Of a DNA stretch of 64,000 nucleotides, positions 47,984-54,795 are shown piece by piece (positions within the stretch are counted from its first letter, which is position 1; each line of letters begins with the position of its first letter). Made by a program: the position numbers and the translations under genes. Source of the DNA: Rhizobium rosettiformans W3 (lineage in GTDB: Bacteria; Pseudomonadota; Alphaproteobacteria; Rhizobiales; Rhizobiaceae); assembly GCF_004912135.1 (NCBI RefSeq), contig NZ_STGU01000004.1:1-64000 (forward strand), written 5' to 3'. The notes below the pieces were generated by a model that had not been told where the DNA came from, searched no databases, and was given only the letters and a program-made list of their open reading frames with translations.

Positions 47984-49297
47984 TTACTTGATGTAACCAC
48001 CGCGGGTCATTTCGCGGACCGAGGCCTGCTGGGCCTGGGCCAAAGCGTCATCGACCGACATCTGGCCAGCGAGCGCTGCCGAGAAGAGCTGACCGACGGT
48101 GGTGCCAAGGCCCTGGAATTCCGGGATGGCGACGAACTGGACGCCGACATACGGGACCGGCTTGACGGTCGGGTTCTTCGGGTCAGCCGCATTGATCGAG
48201 TCAAGCGTCATCTTCGCGAAAGGCGCTGCCTTCTGGTATTCCGGGTTCTCATAGAGAGAGGTCCGCGTACCCGGAGGAACGTTGGCCCAGCCTTCCTTGG
48301 AGGCAACGAGCTCGGCATACTGCTTGCTGGTTGCCCAGGCGATGAACTTCTCGGCCGATGCAGACTTCTGCGAACCGGCCGGAATGGCGAGGTTCCAGGC
48401 CCAGAGCCAGTTGCCGCGCTTGCCGAGACCCGTATCGGGAGCAAGGGCGAAACCGACCTTGTCGGCAACGGTGGAGTCAGCCGGGTTGGTCACGAAGGAT
48501 GCAGCCACCGTGGCGTCGATCCACATGCCGCACTTGCCCTGCTGGAACAGCGCCAGGTTTTCGTTGAAGCCGTTCGACGATGCGCCCTGCGGACCAGCGT
48601 CGTTCATCAGCTTGACGTAGAAGTCGAGCGTGTTCTTCCATTCGGGCTGGTCGAACTGCGGCTGCCAGTTCTCGTCGAACCAGCGTGCGCCAAAGGCGTT
48701 GGACGTGGCCGTCAGGAAGGCCATGTTCTCACCCCAGCCGGCCTTGCCGCGAAGGCAGATGCCGTTGATGTCGTTGGCGCGGTCCGTCATCTTGCGGGCA
48801 GCGTCAGCCACGAATTCCCAGGTCGGGGCGTCGGGCATGGTCAGGCCAGCCTTCTCCATCAGGTCCTTGCGGTACATGATGAAAGAGGATTCGCCGTAGA
48901 ACGGAGCGGCATAGAGCTTGCCGTCTTCGCCCGTCAGACCCGAGCGGATAGCCGGCAGCAGGTCGTCGACGTCATAGTCGGCGCCAAGATTGTCGAGCGG
49001 CAGAAGCCAGCCCTGCTTGGCCCAGATCGGAACCTCGTAGGTGCCGATGGTCATGATGTCGTACTGGCCACCCTTGGTGGCGATGTCCGTCGTGACGCGT
49101 TCGCGCAGGACGTTTTCTTCCAACGTGACCCACTCAACCTGGATGTCGGGGTTAGCCGAGGTGAATTCCGACGTCAGACCCTGCATGCGGATCATGTCGC
49201 CATTGTTCACGGTAGCGATGGTGAGGGTTTCAGCCGAGGCCATGCCGGCGAGAGCCAGCGCTGAGCAGGCGCCCAGCAGAATCGTCTTGAAGTTCAT
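47984..49297 (-). CDS. smoE: Polyol (sorbitol/mannitol) ABC transporter substrate-binding protein
   Basis: 437 aa. Sec signal MNFKTILLGACSALALAGMA, cleavage after MASA; mature protein starts ETLTIATVNNGDMIRMQGL. Family-1 solute-binding protein for polyols (EVPIWAKQGWLLPLDNLG, LYAAPFYGESSFIMYRKDLM, GNWLWAWNLAIPAGS). The start ATG 49297 has GGGAGGAAGAC in front. First gene of the smoEFGK-smoS-mtlK-HAD-kinase operon. Confidence 0.95.
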   Translation of the reverse strand: MNFKTILLGACSALALAGMASAETLTIATVNNGDMIRMQGLTSEFTSANPDIQVEWVTLEENVLRERVTTDIATKGGQYDIMTIGTYEVPIWAKQGWLLPLDNLGADYDVDDLLPAIRSGLTGEDGKLYAAPFYGESSFIMYRKDLMEKAGLTMPDAPTWEFVADAARKMTDRANDINGICLRGKAGWGENMAFLTATSNAFGARWFDENWQPQFDQPEWKNTLDFYVKLMNDAGPQGASSNGFNENLALFQQGKCGMWIDATVAASFVTNPADSTVADKVGFALAPDTGLGKRGNWLWAWNLAIPAGSQKSASAEKFIAWATSKQYAELVASKEGWANVPPGTRTSLYENPEYQKAAPFAKMTLDSINAADPKNPTVKPVPYVGVQFVAIPEFQGLGTTVGQLFSAALAGQMSVDDALAQAQQASVREMTRGGYIK

Positions 49298-49319
49298 GTC
49301 TTCCTCCCAGAAGAAAAAA

Positions 49320-49338
49320 TGAGCATTCGCTTTGCTCA
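49320..49338. promoter_or_regulatory. Inverted repeat TGAGCA-N7-TGCTCA, probable operator of the polyol operon
   Basis: The two perfect 6-bp arms lie 23-41 nt upstream of the smoE start and just downstream of a plausible promoter. A partial third copy of the half site (TGAGTAAT on the minus strand) lies next to it. It is a good candidate for binding by the SorC/DeoR-type regulator encoded upstream. Confidence 0.5.
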
Positions 49339-49345
49339 TGGGCAA

Positions 49346-49374
49346 TTACTCACTTGATGCGCGCAAATTGTCAA
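49346..49374 (-). promoter_or_regulatory. Candidate promoter of the polyol operon
   Basis: TTGACA (49374-49369) is a perfect -35 hexamer followed after 17 nt by GAGTAA, a weak -10. It would start transcription just ahead of the inverted repeat at 49320-49338, allowing repression by steric block. Confidence 0.4.
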
Positions 49375-49446
49375 TCGGGATTCCATGCTGCAGCGCCGCA
49401 TAGTCCAGCTAAATGCCTGAAAGGGCGAATTAAAATTTGATTGGCA

Positions 49447-50400
49447 TCAGGACGCGAGCAGGTGTCGCGCCGCCTCTTCGTCGGTAATCAGGCCGTTGAT
49501 ATGCCCACCCCGCACCGCAGCCAGGATAGCCGGATGCTTGCGCTTGCCTCTCGCCAGCCCGACCACAGTCGAGGCGGCCCGAGACGGTATCTCCAGGCTG
49601 GCGACCCGGTCGTTGACCGGATGCGAAAGGAGCTCTCCGCTCTCTCCGAAGATCCAGCCGCAGATCTCCCCGACCGCGCCCGCCTGAAGCAGATCCTCCA
49701 TCTCGTCCGACTTTAGAAAGCCGTCGACGAGCAATGGTGCACTCATGTTCATTTCGCCGATGCCGACGAAGGCGACATCCGATTTGTGCGCGAGCTCGAT
49801 GGTCGGAGCAACGAGTGGCTGCTGGTGCAGAAGCTGCTTCTCCGCCGGTGAAGACACGATGACCGGAAGCGGCATTGGGAAGTGCGGAGCCTTGATGGCA
49901 TCCGCCATCGAGAAAATGACGTTGAAATAGGCCGCCGAGCCATCCGGGCTGATATTGCCGGTCAGGGAGACGATCTTGTGCTGCGGGCACTCCATCGGCG
50001 AGAGCTGGTCGATCATCGCACGCAGCGTACGGCCGGTCCCCATGGCGATGACCAGGGGATCGCTCTGGCGCAACCAGCGTTCAAGCTGGGCCGCACCCGC
50101 TTCCGCCACACCGACGCTTGCTGATTCGGCGGCAGGGTCGGTCGGAACGATCTCGACGTCCTTCAGCCCGAATTTGCGCTTCAGGGCTTCTGCAAGTTCA
50201 AGGCAAGCCGCGATGGGATGGTCAAGCCGCACCTTGATCAGCTTCTCGGCCACCGAAAGCGAAACGAGGCGCTGCGCGCTCTGCCGCGAAATTCCCATGG
50301 ATGTCGCGATCTCGTCCTGGGTACGGCCCGCCACATAATATAGCCAGCCTGCCCGCGCCGCATCATCCAGTCTCGTCTGACCCTCACCACGCCGTGCCAT
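49447..50400 (-). CDS. SorC/DeoR-type sugar-binding transcriptional regulator
   Basis: 317 aa. N-terminal HTH (AARAGWLYYVAGRTQDEIAT, SMGISRQSAQRLVSLSVAEK) followed by a sugar-phosphate-binding domain of the phosphosugar-isomerase fold (VIAMGTGRTLRAMIDQL, VAFVGIGEMN, GEICGWIFGESG). Counterpart of SmoC/SorC-like regulators of polyol operons. Same strand as and 149 nt upstream of smoE, so it probably has its own promoter or is read through at low level. Confidence 0.92.
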   Translation of the reverse strand: MARRGEGQTRLDDAARAGWLYYVAGRTQDEIATSMGISRQSAQRLVSLSVAEKLIKVRLDHPIAACLELAEALKRKFGLKDVEIVPTDPAAESASVGVAEAGAAQLERWLRQSDPLVIAMGTGRTLRAMIDQLSPMECPQHKIVSLTGNISPDGSAAYFNVIFSMADAIKAPHFPMPLPVIVSSPAEKQLLHQQPLVAPTIELAHKSDVAFVGIGEMNMSAPLLVDGFLKSDEMEDLLQAGAVGEICGWIFGESGELLSHPVNDRVASLEIPSRAASTVVGLARGKRKHPAILAAVRGGHINGLITDEEAARHLLAS

Positions 50401-50481
50401 GCAGTCTCCTCTCCGTGTGGAACAGTGCTGCCAATTTTGCCCGACGCTGTCAAATCGCCGGACTGCGGGGAGCGCAGATCT

Positions 50482-50506
50482 GGAACGGTTCCGGGGCTGA
50501 CGGGTT
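50482..50506 (+). promoter_or_regulatory. EcfG-like promoter of the DUF4142 gene
   Basis: GGAAC-N16-GGTT resembles the alphaproteobacterial general-stress promoter GGAAC-N16/17-CGTT with one mismatch. It ends 33 nt upstream of ATG 50540. Confidence 0.5.
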
Positions 50507-50539
50507 GGACCTTAAACCCTCAGTTCAAGGAGATCGACC

Positions 50540-51085
50540 ATGATCCGCCTCACGACCATCGCCGCCGCAACGGCACTGAGCTTTGCGCCGACCGCGCACG
50601 CTCAGGACACAACGCCGGTCCAGCAACTGCCGACGCCACAGGCCTCCGAGGAGACGAAAGCTCTCGATCCCGCCGGCTTCGCCCAACAGGCGGCCGCATC
50701 GAACGAATTCGAGATCTTGTCGGCCGAACTCGCTTTGCGGCGAAGCCAGGATGCCGAAGTCCGGAAATTTGCGGAGACCATGCTCGATGACCATCGCCGT
50801 GCCCAGCAGCAGCTGCAGACCGCGGCCGAGGCTGATTCGGTCGCGATGGTGACCGAGCTGTCCATGGAGCAGAAGCAAACCCTGACCGCCCTTGAGCAGG
50901 CCGAGGAGAGCCAGTTCGACAGCGCCTACATGTCCGCACAGATGAAGGCACATGATCAGGCTATCCGGCTCTTGGGCGCCTATGCCGATAACGGTGCAGC
51001 CGGCAGTCTGAAGACCTATGCGGTTGCCAACTATCCCCTGGTGCGAACCCATAAGGTCCGCGCGCAATCCCAGACAAGCCCATAA
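50540..51085 (+). CDS. DUF4142 (ferritin-like) periplasmic protein
   Basis: 181 aa. Signal peptide MIRLTTIAAATALSFAPTAHA, then a four-helix DUF4142 domain: FAQQAAASNEFEILSAELAL, EVRKFAETMLDDHRRAQQQL and DSAYMSAQMKAHDQAIRLL. The family is ferritin-like but the metal ligands are not convincingly complete here. Such proteins are often stress-induced in soil alphaproteobacteria; the EcfG-like promoter upstream agrees. Biochemical role unknown. AAGGAG lies in front of the start. Confidence 0.9.
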   Translation: MIRLTTIAAATALSFAPTAHAQDTTPVQQLPTPQASEETKALDPAGFAQQAAASNEFEILSAELALRRSQDAEVRKFAETMLDDHRRAQQQLQTAAEADSVAMVTELSMEQKQTLTALEQAEESQFDSAYMSAQMKAHDQAIRLLGAYADNGAAGSLKTYAVANYPLVRTHKVRAQSQTSP

Positions 51086-51096
51086 GGGAGGTCTTC

Positions 51097-51276
51097 ATGA
51101 GCAAGAAATGGCAGCTCGCGGCACTCCTGGGTGCCGTTCTGATCGCCGGGGTAATGTTGCTCGCGGCAGAGTTCCAGCAGGAAGTGGCAGACACTGCCCC
51201 GGTCGCCGCGCCGACCCGGCATGAGCCAGTGCCTGATGTTCCGCCCAGCGCGACCGGCGACATCGACACGCCCTGA
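51097..51276 (+). CDS. Small membrane-anchored protein (59 aa)
   Basis: MSKKWQLAALLGAVLIAGVM and a further hydrophobic stretch form one helix (residues about 5-25), followed by a Pro/Ala/Glu-rich tail ending TGDIDTP. GGGAGG precedes ATG 51097 by 6 nt and the gene lies 11 nt after the DUF4142 stop, so it is probably co-transcribed. Topology suggests N-in with a periplasmic tail. No family recognised. Confidence 0.65.
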   Translation: MSKKWQLAALLGAVLIAGVMLLAAEFQQEVADTAPVAAPTRHEPVPDVPPSATGDIDTP

Positions 51277-51342
51277 CCGGTCCATCACGTGCCGAGCACC
51301 ATGTAGGCTGGCATTCCACTTCCAAATCGCAGGAGTTTTGCG

Positions 51343-51471
51343 ATGTCCACTCCCTTCCGCTTTCTCGCGCTCGCAGTCCTGATCCTTGTTCTTGCCGGTG
51401 CCTTCTTCGCGATCGGCAACGGAGACAACGAGGATAACAAGGACTATCCGCCGCACAGCGTTCAGCAGTGA
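51343..51471 (+). CDS. Small membrane protein (42 aa)
   Basis: MSTPFRFLALAVLILVLAGA begins a single hydrophobic helix; an acidic, Asn-rich tail GNGDNEDNKDYPPHSVQQ follows. AGGAG lies 8 nt upstream of ATG 51343. Like the 59-aa gene before it, it looks like a stress-associated small inner-membrane protein. Function unknown. Confidence 0.6.
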   Translation: MSTPFRFLALAVLILVLAGAFFAIGNGDNEDNKDYPPHSVQQ

Positions 51472-51561
51472 TTTCTCTTCCCCCAGGACGATCGGCAGGA
51501 AGGCCCGCCAACAGGGGCCACCGATCGACCCGTTCCAGAACAGTCGTGATAACAAAAAAGA

Positions 51562-51580
51562 ACCCCGCCAGAGGCGGGGT
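51562..51580 (-). terminator. Rho-independent terminator after the Mn catalase gene
   Basis: An 8-bp perfect stem ACCCCGCC/GGCGGGGT with a 3-nt loop, followed on the minus strand by TCTTTTTTG. It lies 137 nt past the catalase stop codon. Confidence 0.85.
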
Positions 51581-51716
51581 CCAGGTGGGCGCCCTCAGGG
51601 GCGGCCGGGGGAGGTTGGAGGAGGAGGGAACAATGTGCTGTCAGCAGATCAACTGCCTTGAGGCATCGTTGTTCCACCCCTGGAACAAAGATTCTTTTGG
51701 GCATCTTGTCCCGGTG

Positions 51717-52541
51717 TCAGAGCTGTTCCTTCTGGGCGCCGCTGTTCGGCTTGGCAGGCCCAAGGTTGGGCTCGGGGCCCAGCGGTTGCATCGGCTGCGA
51801 CACGAACTGACCCTTGCCGTCGATCGACTGGCCTTCCGACCAGCGGCCGGGTGCGGGCGCGCTGCCGTCCTGCTGGAAACCGAGATAGGCGTAGCTGAAT
51901 TCCTGCTTTTCCTGCTCCTGCGGGAAGCTGTTGGGAATAGGGAACGCGCCGGTTGCGCCACCCAGCTCTTCGAGAGCCGCCATCCACTGGTTCTGGTGCA
52001 TCGTGTCGCGCGCGATCAGATAGGACAGCATGTCCTTCATGCCGGGATCGTTCGTCATGTTGTAGAGCCGCGTTGCCAGAATTCGGCCGGTTGATTCGGC
52101 GGTCACGTTGGCGCTCATGTCGGCCGCGATATTGCCGCTGGCATAGATATGCGACATGTCGAACGGCACGCCGTCGGAATCCACCGGCATTGCCGAAAGG
52201 CCGGCTGACAGCAGGTTTTTCAGGTTGATTCCACCCAGCACTGCGCCGCCAACTGGGTCATTGGCCACTTCTTCCTTCAGCGAAAGAGGCGCACCCTCGA
52301 GGTTCATCGCGACTGCCGTGGCCAGCATCTCGATATGGCCCAGCTCTTCGGCAGCAGTGTTCATCAGCAGGTCGCGGAACTTGGGATTGCCGCGGGCGCC
52401 GCAGGCCTGGAAAAAGTACTGCATGGCAACGCGTATTTCGCCTTCGACACCGCCGATCGCCTGCTGAAGGGCACGGGCGAACAGCGGGTCCGGCTTCTCG
52501 ACGCGAACGGGATATTGAAGCTTGTTGTCGGTATAGAACAT
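51717..52541 (-). CDS. Manganese (non-heme) catalase
   Basis: 274 aa. Disproportionates H2O2 at a dimanganese site. Four-helix-bundle metal ligands are visible: E35 in GGVEGEIRVAMQYFFQACG, E66 and H69 in AAEELGHIEMLA, a Glu in NVTAESTGRILATRLYN and His in ARDTMHQNQWMAALEEL. Length is near that of bacterial Mn catalases such as KatN. Preceded by an EcfG-like promoter (52572-52596) and followed by a good terminator, so monocistronic. Part of the local stress group. Confidence 0.94.
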   Translation of the reverse strand: MFYTDNKLQYPVRVEKPDPLFARALQQAIGGVEGEIRVAMQYFFQACGARGNPKFRDLLMNTAAEELGHIEMLATAVAMNLEGAPLSLKEEVANDPVGGAVLGGINLKNLLSAGLSAMPVDSDGVPFDMSHIYASGNIAADMSANVTAESTGRILATRLYNMTNDPGMKDMLSYLIARDTMHQNQWMAALEELGGATGAFPIPNSFPQEQEKQEFSYAYLGFQQDGSAPAPGRWSEGQSIDGKGQFVSQPMQPLGPEPNLGPAKPNSGAQKEQL

Positions 52542-52571
52542 GGCATTCTCTCCTCGTTTTGACCGCCGCCT

Positions 52572-52596
52572 AACAACAACTCTCCTGGCTTGTTCC
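52572..52596 (-). promoter_or_regulatory. EcfG-like promoter of the Mn catalase gene
   Basis: On the minus strand GGAAC-N16-TGTT, one base off GGAAC-N16-CGTT, ends about 30 nt upstream of ATG 52541. Confidence 0.5.
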
Positions 52597-52622
52597 GGAA
52601 ATTACTGCCATCCTTGGTAGAG

Positions 52623-52826
52623 TTATTTTTCGTCCCGGGTTTTGAGCGAATCACCGAGGTCGCCCTTCTCCGGGTCCTGCAGGTTTTCGCCGACGGCATC
52701 TCGGTCGACATCCGGATCGTCCTTGGCAGGCAGATAGCCGCTCGGTCGGTTTTCCTGTGGCCCCTCCCAGCGCGGGGACTGATCGGTGGTGCCCGGCTTG
52801 CCGGTTTTCGGGGAATTCATGCCCAT
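52623..52826 (-). CDS. Small hydrophilic protein (67 aa), putative stress protein
   Basis: ATG 52826 is preceded by AGGAGATCGCATC. The protein is highly charged and Gly/Pro/Asp-rich (TGKPGTTDQSPRWEGPQEN, YLPAKDDPDVDRDAVGENLQ, GDLGDSLKTRDEK), lacks hydrophobic segments and is likely disordered. From memory it resembles small uncharacterised proteins common in Rhizobiaceae. An EcfG-like promoter lies directly upstream, back to back with that of ndh. Confidence 0.65.
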   Translation of the reverse strand: MGMNSPKTGKPGTTDQSPRWEGPQENRPSGYLPAKDDPDVDRDAVGENLQDPEKGDLGDSLKTRDEK

Positions 52827-52861
52827 GATGCGATCTCCTGTCTGGCTGTTCTTGCCTGACC

Positions 52862-52886
52862 AACTGCCGGTCTGCCGAACCGTTCC
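52862..52886 (-). promoter_or_regulatory. EcfG-like promoter of the 67-aa gene
   Basis: GGAAC-N16-AGTT on the minus strand, about 35 nt upstream of ATG 52826. Confidence 0.45.
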
Positions 52887-52889
52887 GCA

Positions 52890-52914
52890 GGAACATTTGC
52901 AAATAACCCCTGTT
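52890..52914 (+). promoter_or_regulatory. EcfG-like promoter of the ndh gene
   Basis: GGAAC-N16-TGTT on the plus strand, about 30 nt upstream of the ndh start. Its GGAAC lies only 3 bp from the divergent one (GTTCC-GCA-GGAAC), so the two promoters are back to back. Confidence 0.45.
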
Positions 52915-52943
52915 TGTCCTTGCATCAGAACAGCGAGGTCATG

Positions 52944-54254
52944 ATGGAAAGTGTAGAGAAGCAGACGAAGAGGCCTCACGTGGTCATCGTCGGTGCCGGC
53001 TTTGGAGGGCTTGCTTGTGCCCAGGCGCTGGGCAAGTCCGAGATCGACGTGACGGTCATCGATCGGCGCAACCACAACCTCTTCCAGCCTCTGCTCTATC
53101 AGGTCGCGACAGCCGCCCTTTCGCCGGCGGATATCTCCGAACCGATCCGTCGGACCCTCGGCCGCTATCCCAACATCAAGGTGGTGATGGGTGAGGTCAC
53201 CACTGTCGATCAGTCCCGTCGGACAGTCGGCTTGAAGGATGGCGTCAGCATTCCCTACGACCGGCTCGTCCTGGCGACGGGGTCGGACTACAACTATTTC
53301 GGCCATGAGGACTGGCAGAAACACGCGCCGGGCCTGAAATCCATCCACGAGGCGCGCCAGATCCGCCACAGCCTTCTGCTCGCCTTCGAGAAGGCCGAGC
53401 GCAGTGAGGATGAGGCGGAGAAGCGACGGCTTCTGACCAGTGTCATCATCGGAGGCGGGCCGACCGGCGTGGAAATGGCAGGCGCCATTTCTGAGCTTGG
53501 CCGTTTCATGATCGCCCGCGATTTTCGCAGTCTGAGGCCGGATCAGCTGCAGGTGCTGTTGATCGAGGCCGGCCCGCGGATCCTCGCCAGTTTTCCGGAA
53601 TCCCTGTCGCAATATGCCGTCGATTACCTGACGCGGATCGGCGTGGACATCCGCTTGAATACGCCTGTGGAGGATGTGACGCCCGACGGCGTGGCGGTCG
53701 GCGGAGCGCTGATCCCGGCAAGCTGCATGGTCTGGGGTGCCGGCGTTAAGGCCTCTCCCGCGGCCGCCTGGCTCGGCGTTCCGCCAGGCCCCGGAGGGCG
53801 TCTACAGGTCGCCTCGGATCTGTCTGTCGAAGGAAAATCGGAGATTTATGCTCTGGGCGACACCGCTCTGTCGACCGGGGAGGATGGCAAGCCGCTGCCG
53901 GCGCTCGCGCAGGTCGCCAAGCAGCAGGGCACCTTCCTCGGCAAGGCGCTGAAGGTCAATCTTCTGCGGGGCGAACCCGTGCCGACCTTCCGCTTTCACA
54001 ACCGCGGCAATACGGCCGTGATCGGCAGGAACGCTGCGGTTTTCGATTTCGGTTCCTGGCAGCTCAAGGGACGACTGGCATGGCTGCTTTGGGCGATCGT
54101 GCACGTCTACCTGCTCGTCAACTTTGAAAAGCGGCTGCTGGTCAGCATTCAATGGATTTGGCGATACGCCACCCGCCAACGGGGTGCTCGGATCATCGAC
54201 GAGAATGCCGTTGCGGTGGACCGCCCGGCCGCCGATGGCCAGATCTCGAACTGA
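52944..54254 (+). CDS. ndh: Type II NADH:quinone oxidoreductase (NDH-2)
   Basis: 436 aa. FAD-dependent, non-pumping NADH dehydrogenase on the inner face of the membrane. FAD motif VVIVGAGFGGLACAQAL at about residue 10, second NAD(P) motif VIIGGGPTGVEMAGAISELG, the FAD-binding block EIYALGDTAL and the C-terminal membrane-anchoring amphipathic segment (WLLWAIVHVYLLVNFEKRLL). The early NLFQPLLYQVATAALSPADI is typical. ATG 52941 and 52944 are adjacent; the second has better spacing from GAGG. Confidence 0.93.
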   Translation: MESVEKQTKRPHVVIVGAGFGGLACAQALGKSEIDVTVIDRRNHNLFQPLLYQVATAALSPADISEPIRRTLGRYPNIKVVMGEVTTVDQSRRTVGLKDGVSIPYDRLVLATGSDYNYFGHEDWQKHAPGLKSIHEARQIRHSLLLAFEKAERSEDEAEKRRLLTSVIIGGGPTGVEMAGAISELGRFMIARDFRSLRPDQLQVLLIEAGPRILASFPESLSQYAVDYLTRIGVDIRLNTPVEDVTPDGVAVGGALIPASCMVWGAGVKASPAAAWLGVPPGPGGRLQVASDLSVEGKSEIYALGDTALSTGEDGKPLPALAQVAKQQGTFLGKALKVNLLRGEPVPTFRFHNRGNTAVIGRNAAVFDFGSWQLKGRLAWLLWAIVHVYLLVNFEKRLLVSIQWIWRYATRQRGARIIDENAVAVDRPAADGQISN

Positions 54255-54370
54255 TTTTCCGAACGCTAGGCGCTGGACAAGCTCGTGCGCAAGCTATAGG
54301 CGTAATGATATTACATTACGGAAGAGATCAAGGCTTGACCGCCGGGGCCCGCAGGCCCTATGCAAACAGA

Positions 54371-54582
54371 TGACGGTTCCCCGCCGGATGACTCCGAGGG
54401 GATTAATAGGGAACACGGTGAGGACGACCCAATAGGGACCAATACCGTGGCTGCCCCCGCAACTGTAAGCGGATTGCTGTCCATTCTCGCGGCGCAACAA
54501 GCGCCGGGCCACTGCGGGAGACCGTGGGAAGGCAAATGGAACGGCGCATATCCGCGAGCCAGGAGACCTGCCGTCAAGAGTT
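54371..54582 (+). promoter_or_regulatory. Cobalamin (AdoCbl) riboswitch
   Basis: All signature elements appear in order: GGTTCCC (54375 on), GGGAACACGGTG, the core CTGCCCCCGCAACTGTAAGC at 54451-54470, the B12 box GCCACTG at 54508-54514, GGGAAGGC at about 54526 and GAGCC-AGGAGACCTGCC at 54556-54572. It lies in the 537-nt leader between ndh and the ABC importer and faces the importer, so high B12 should shut off transporter expression. The region downstream to the first gene carries two SD-sequestering hairpins. Confidence 0.95.
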
Positions 54583-54667
54583 GAAACCGAAGCGGACGGG
54601 GTGTTCCGATGGATACGAACTGGCTTTTGCGCTGCGCCGTCAGGCGCGCTGATCACATGCCATTTTG

Positions 54668-54690
54668 CCTCCGGAGAAATCCTGCGGAGG
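54668..54690 (+). promoter_or_regulatory. SD-sequestering hairpin 1
   Basis: CCTCCG (54668-54673) pairs with CGGAGG (54685-54690), which is the ribosome site of the small ORF starting at 54697. Probably the expression platform of the riboswitch. Confidence 0.5.
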
Positions 54691-54696
54691 ACGGGC

Positions 54697-54795
54697 ATGC
54701 ATCTACTGAAAACTTCTGAGCCGTCGAAACGGTCGTCTGGCCGCGGCCTGAGCGCTGGCGCCACCCTGTCCTCCCGCGCGGAGGCACGGCAATGA
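54697..54795 (+). CDS. Possible 32-aa leader peptide upstream of the B12 importer
   Basis: ATG 54697 has GGAGG 6 nt upstream, and the stop TGA overlaps the ATPase start (ATGA). The peptide MHLLKTSEPSKRSSGRGLSA... is basic and Ser-rich with no family. Its translation would open the second hairpin and expose the ATPase ribosome site. Coding is suggested by the SD and overlap only. Confidence 0.45.
   Translation: MHLLKTSEPSKRSSGRGLSAGATLSSRAEARQ
54770..54784 (+). promoter_or_regulatory. SD-sequestering hairpin 2
   Basis: CCTCC-CGCGC-GGAGG: the GGAGG (54780-54784) is the ribosome site of the ATPase gene at 54792. The same pairing as in hairpin 1 repeats here within 110 nt. Confidence 0.5.

Noticed and set aside
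49241..49345. Upstream start for smoE at 49345
   Set aside because: The extra 16 residues precede a perfect signal peptide and overlap the operator repeat; ATG 49297 has a strong GGGAGG site.
51669..51688. Perfect inverted repeat TTGTTCCA-CCCC-TGGAACAA as a second catalase terminator
   Set aside because: No T run follows on either strand and a convincing terminator exists at 51562-51580. It may be a minor mRNA hairpin or a GGAAC coincidence.
51681..51708. A further GGAAC as an EcfG promoter on the plus strand
   Set aside because: No GTT-type -10 element occurs 16 or 17 nt downstream and no gene starts there on the plus strand.
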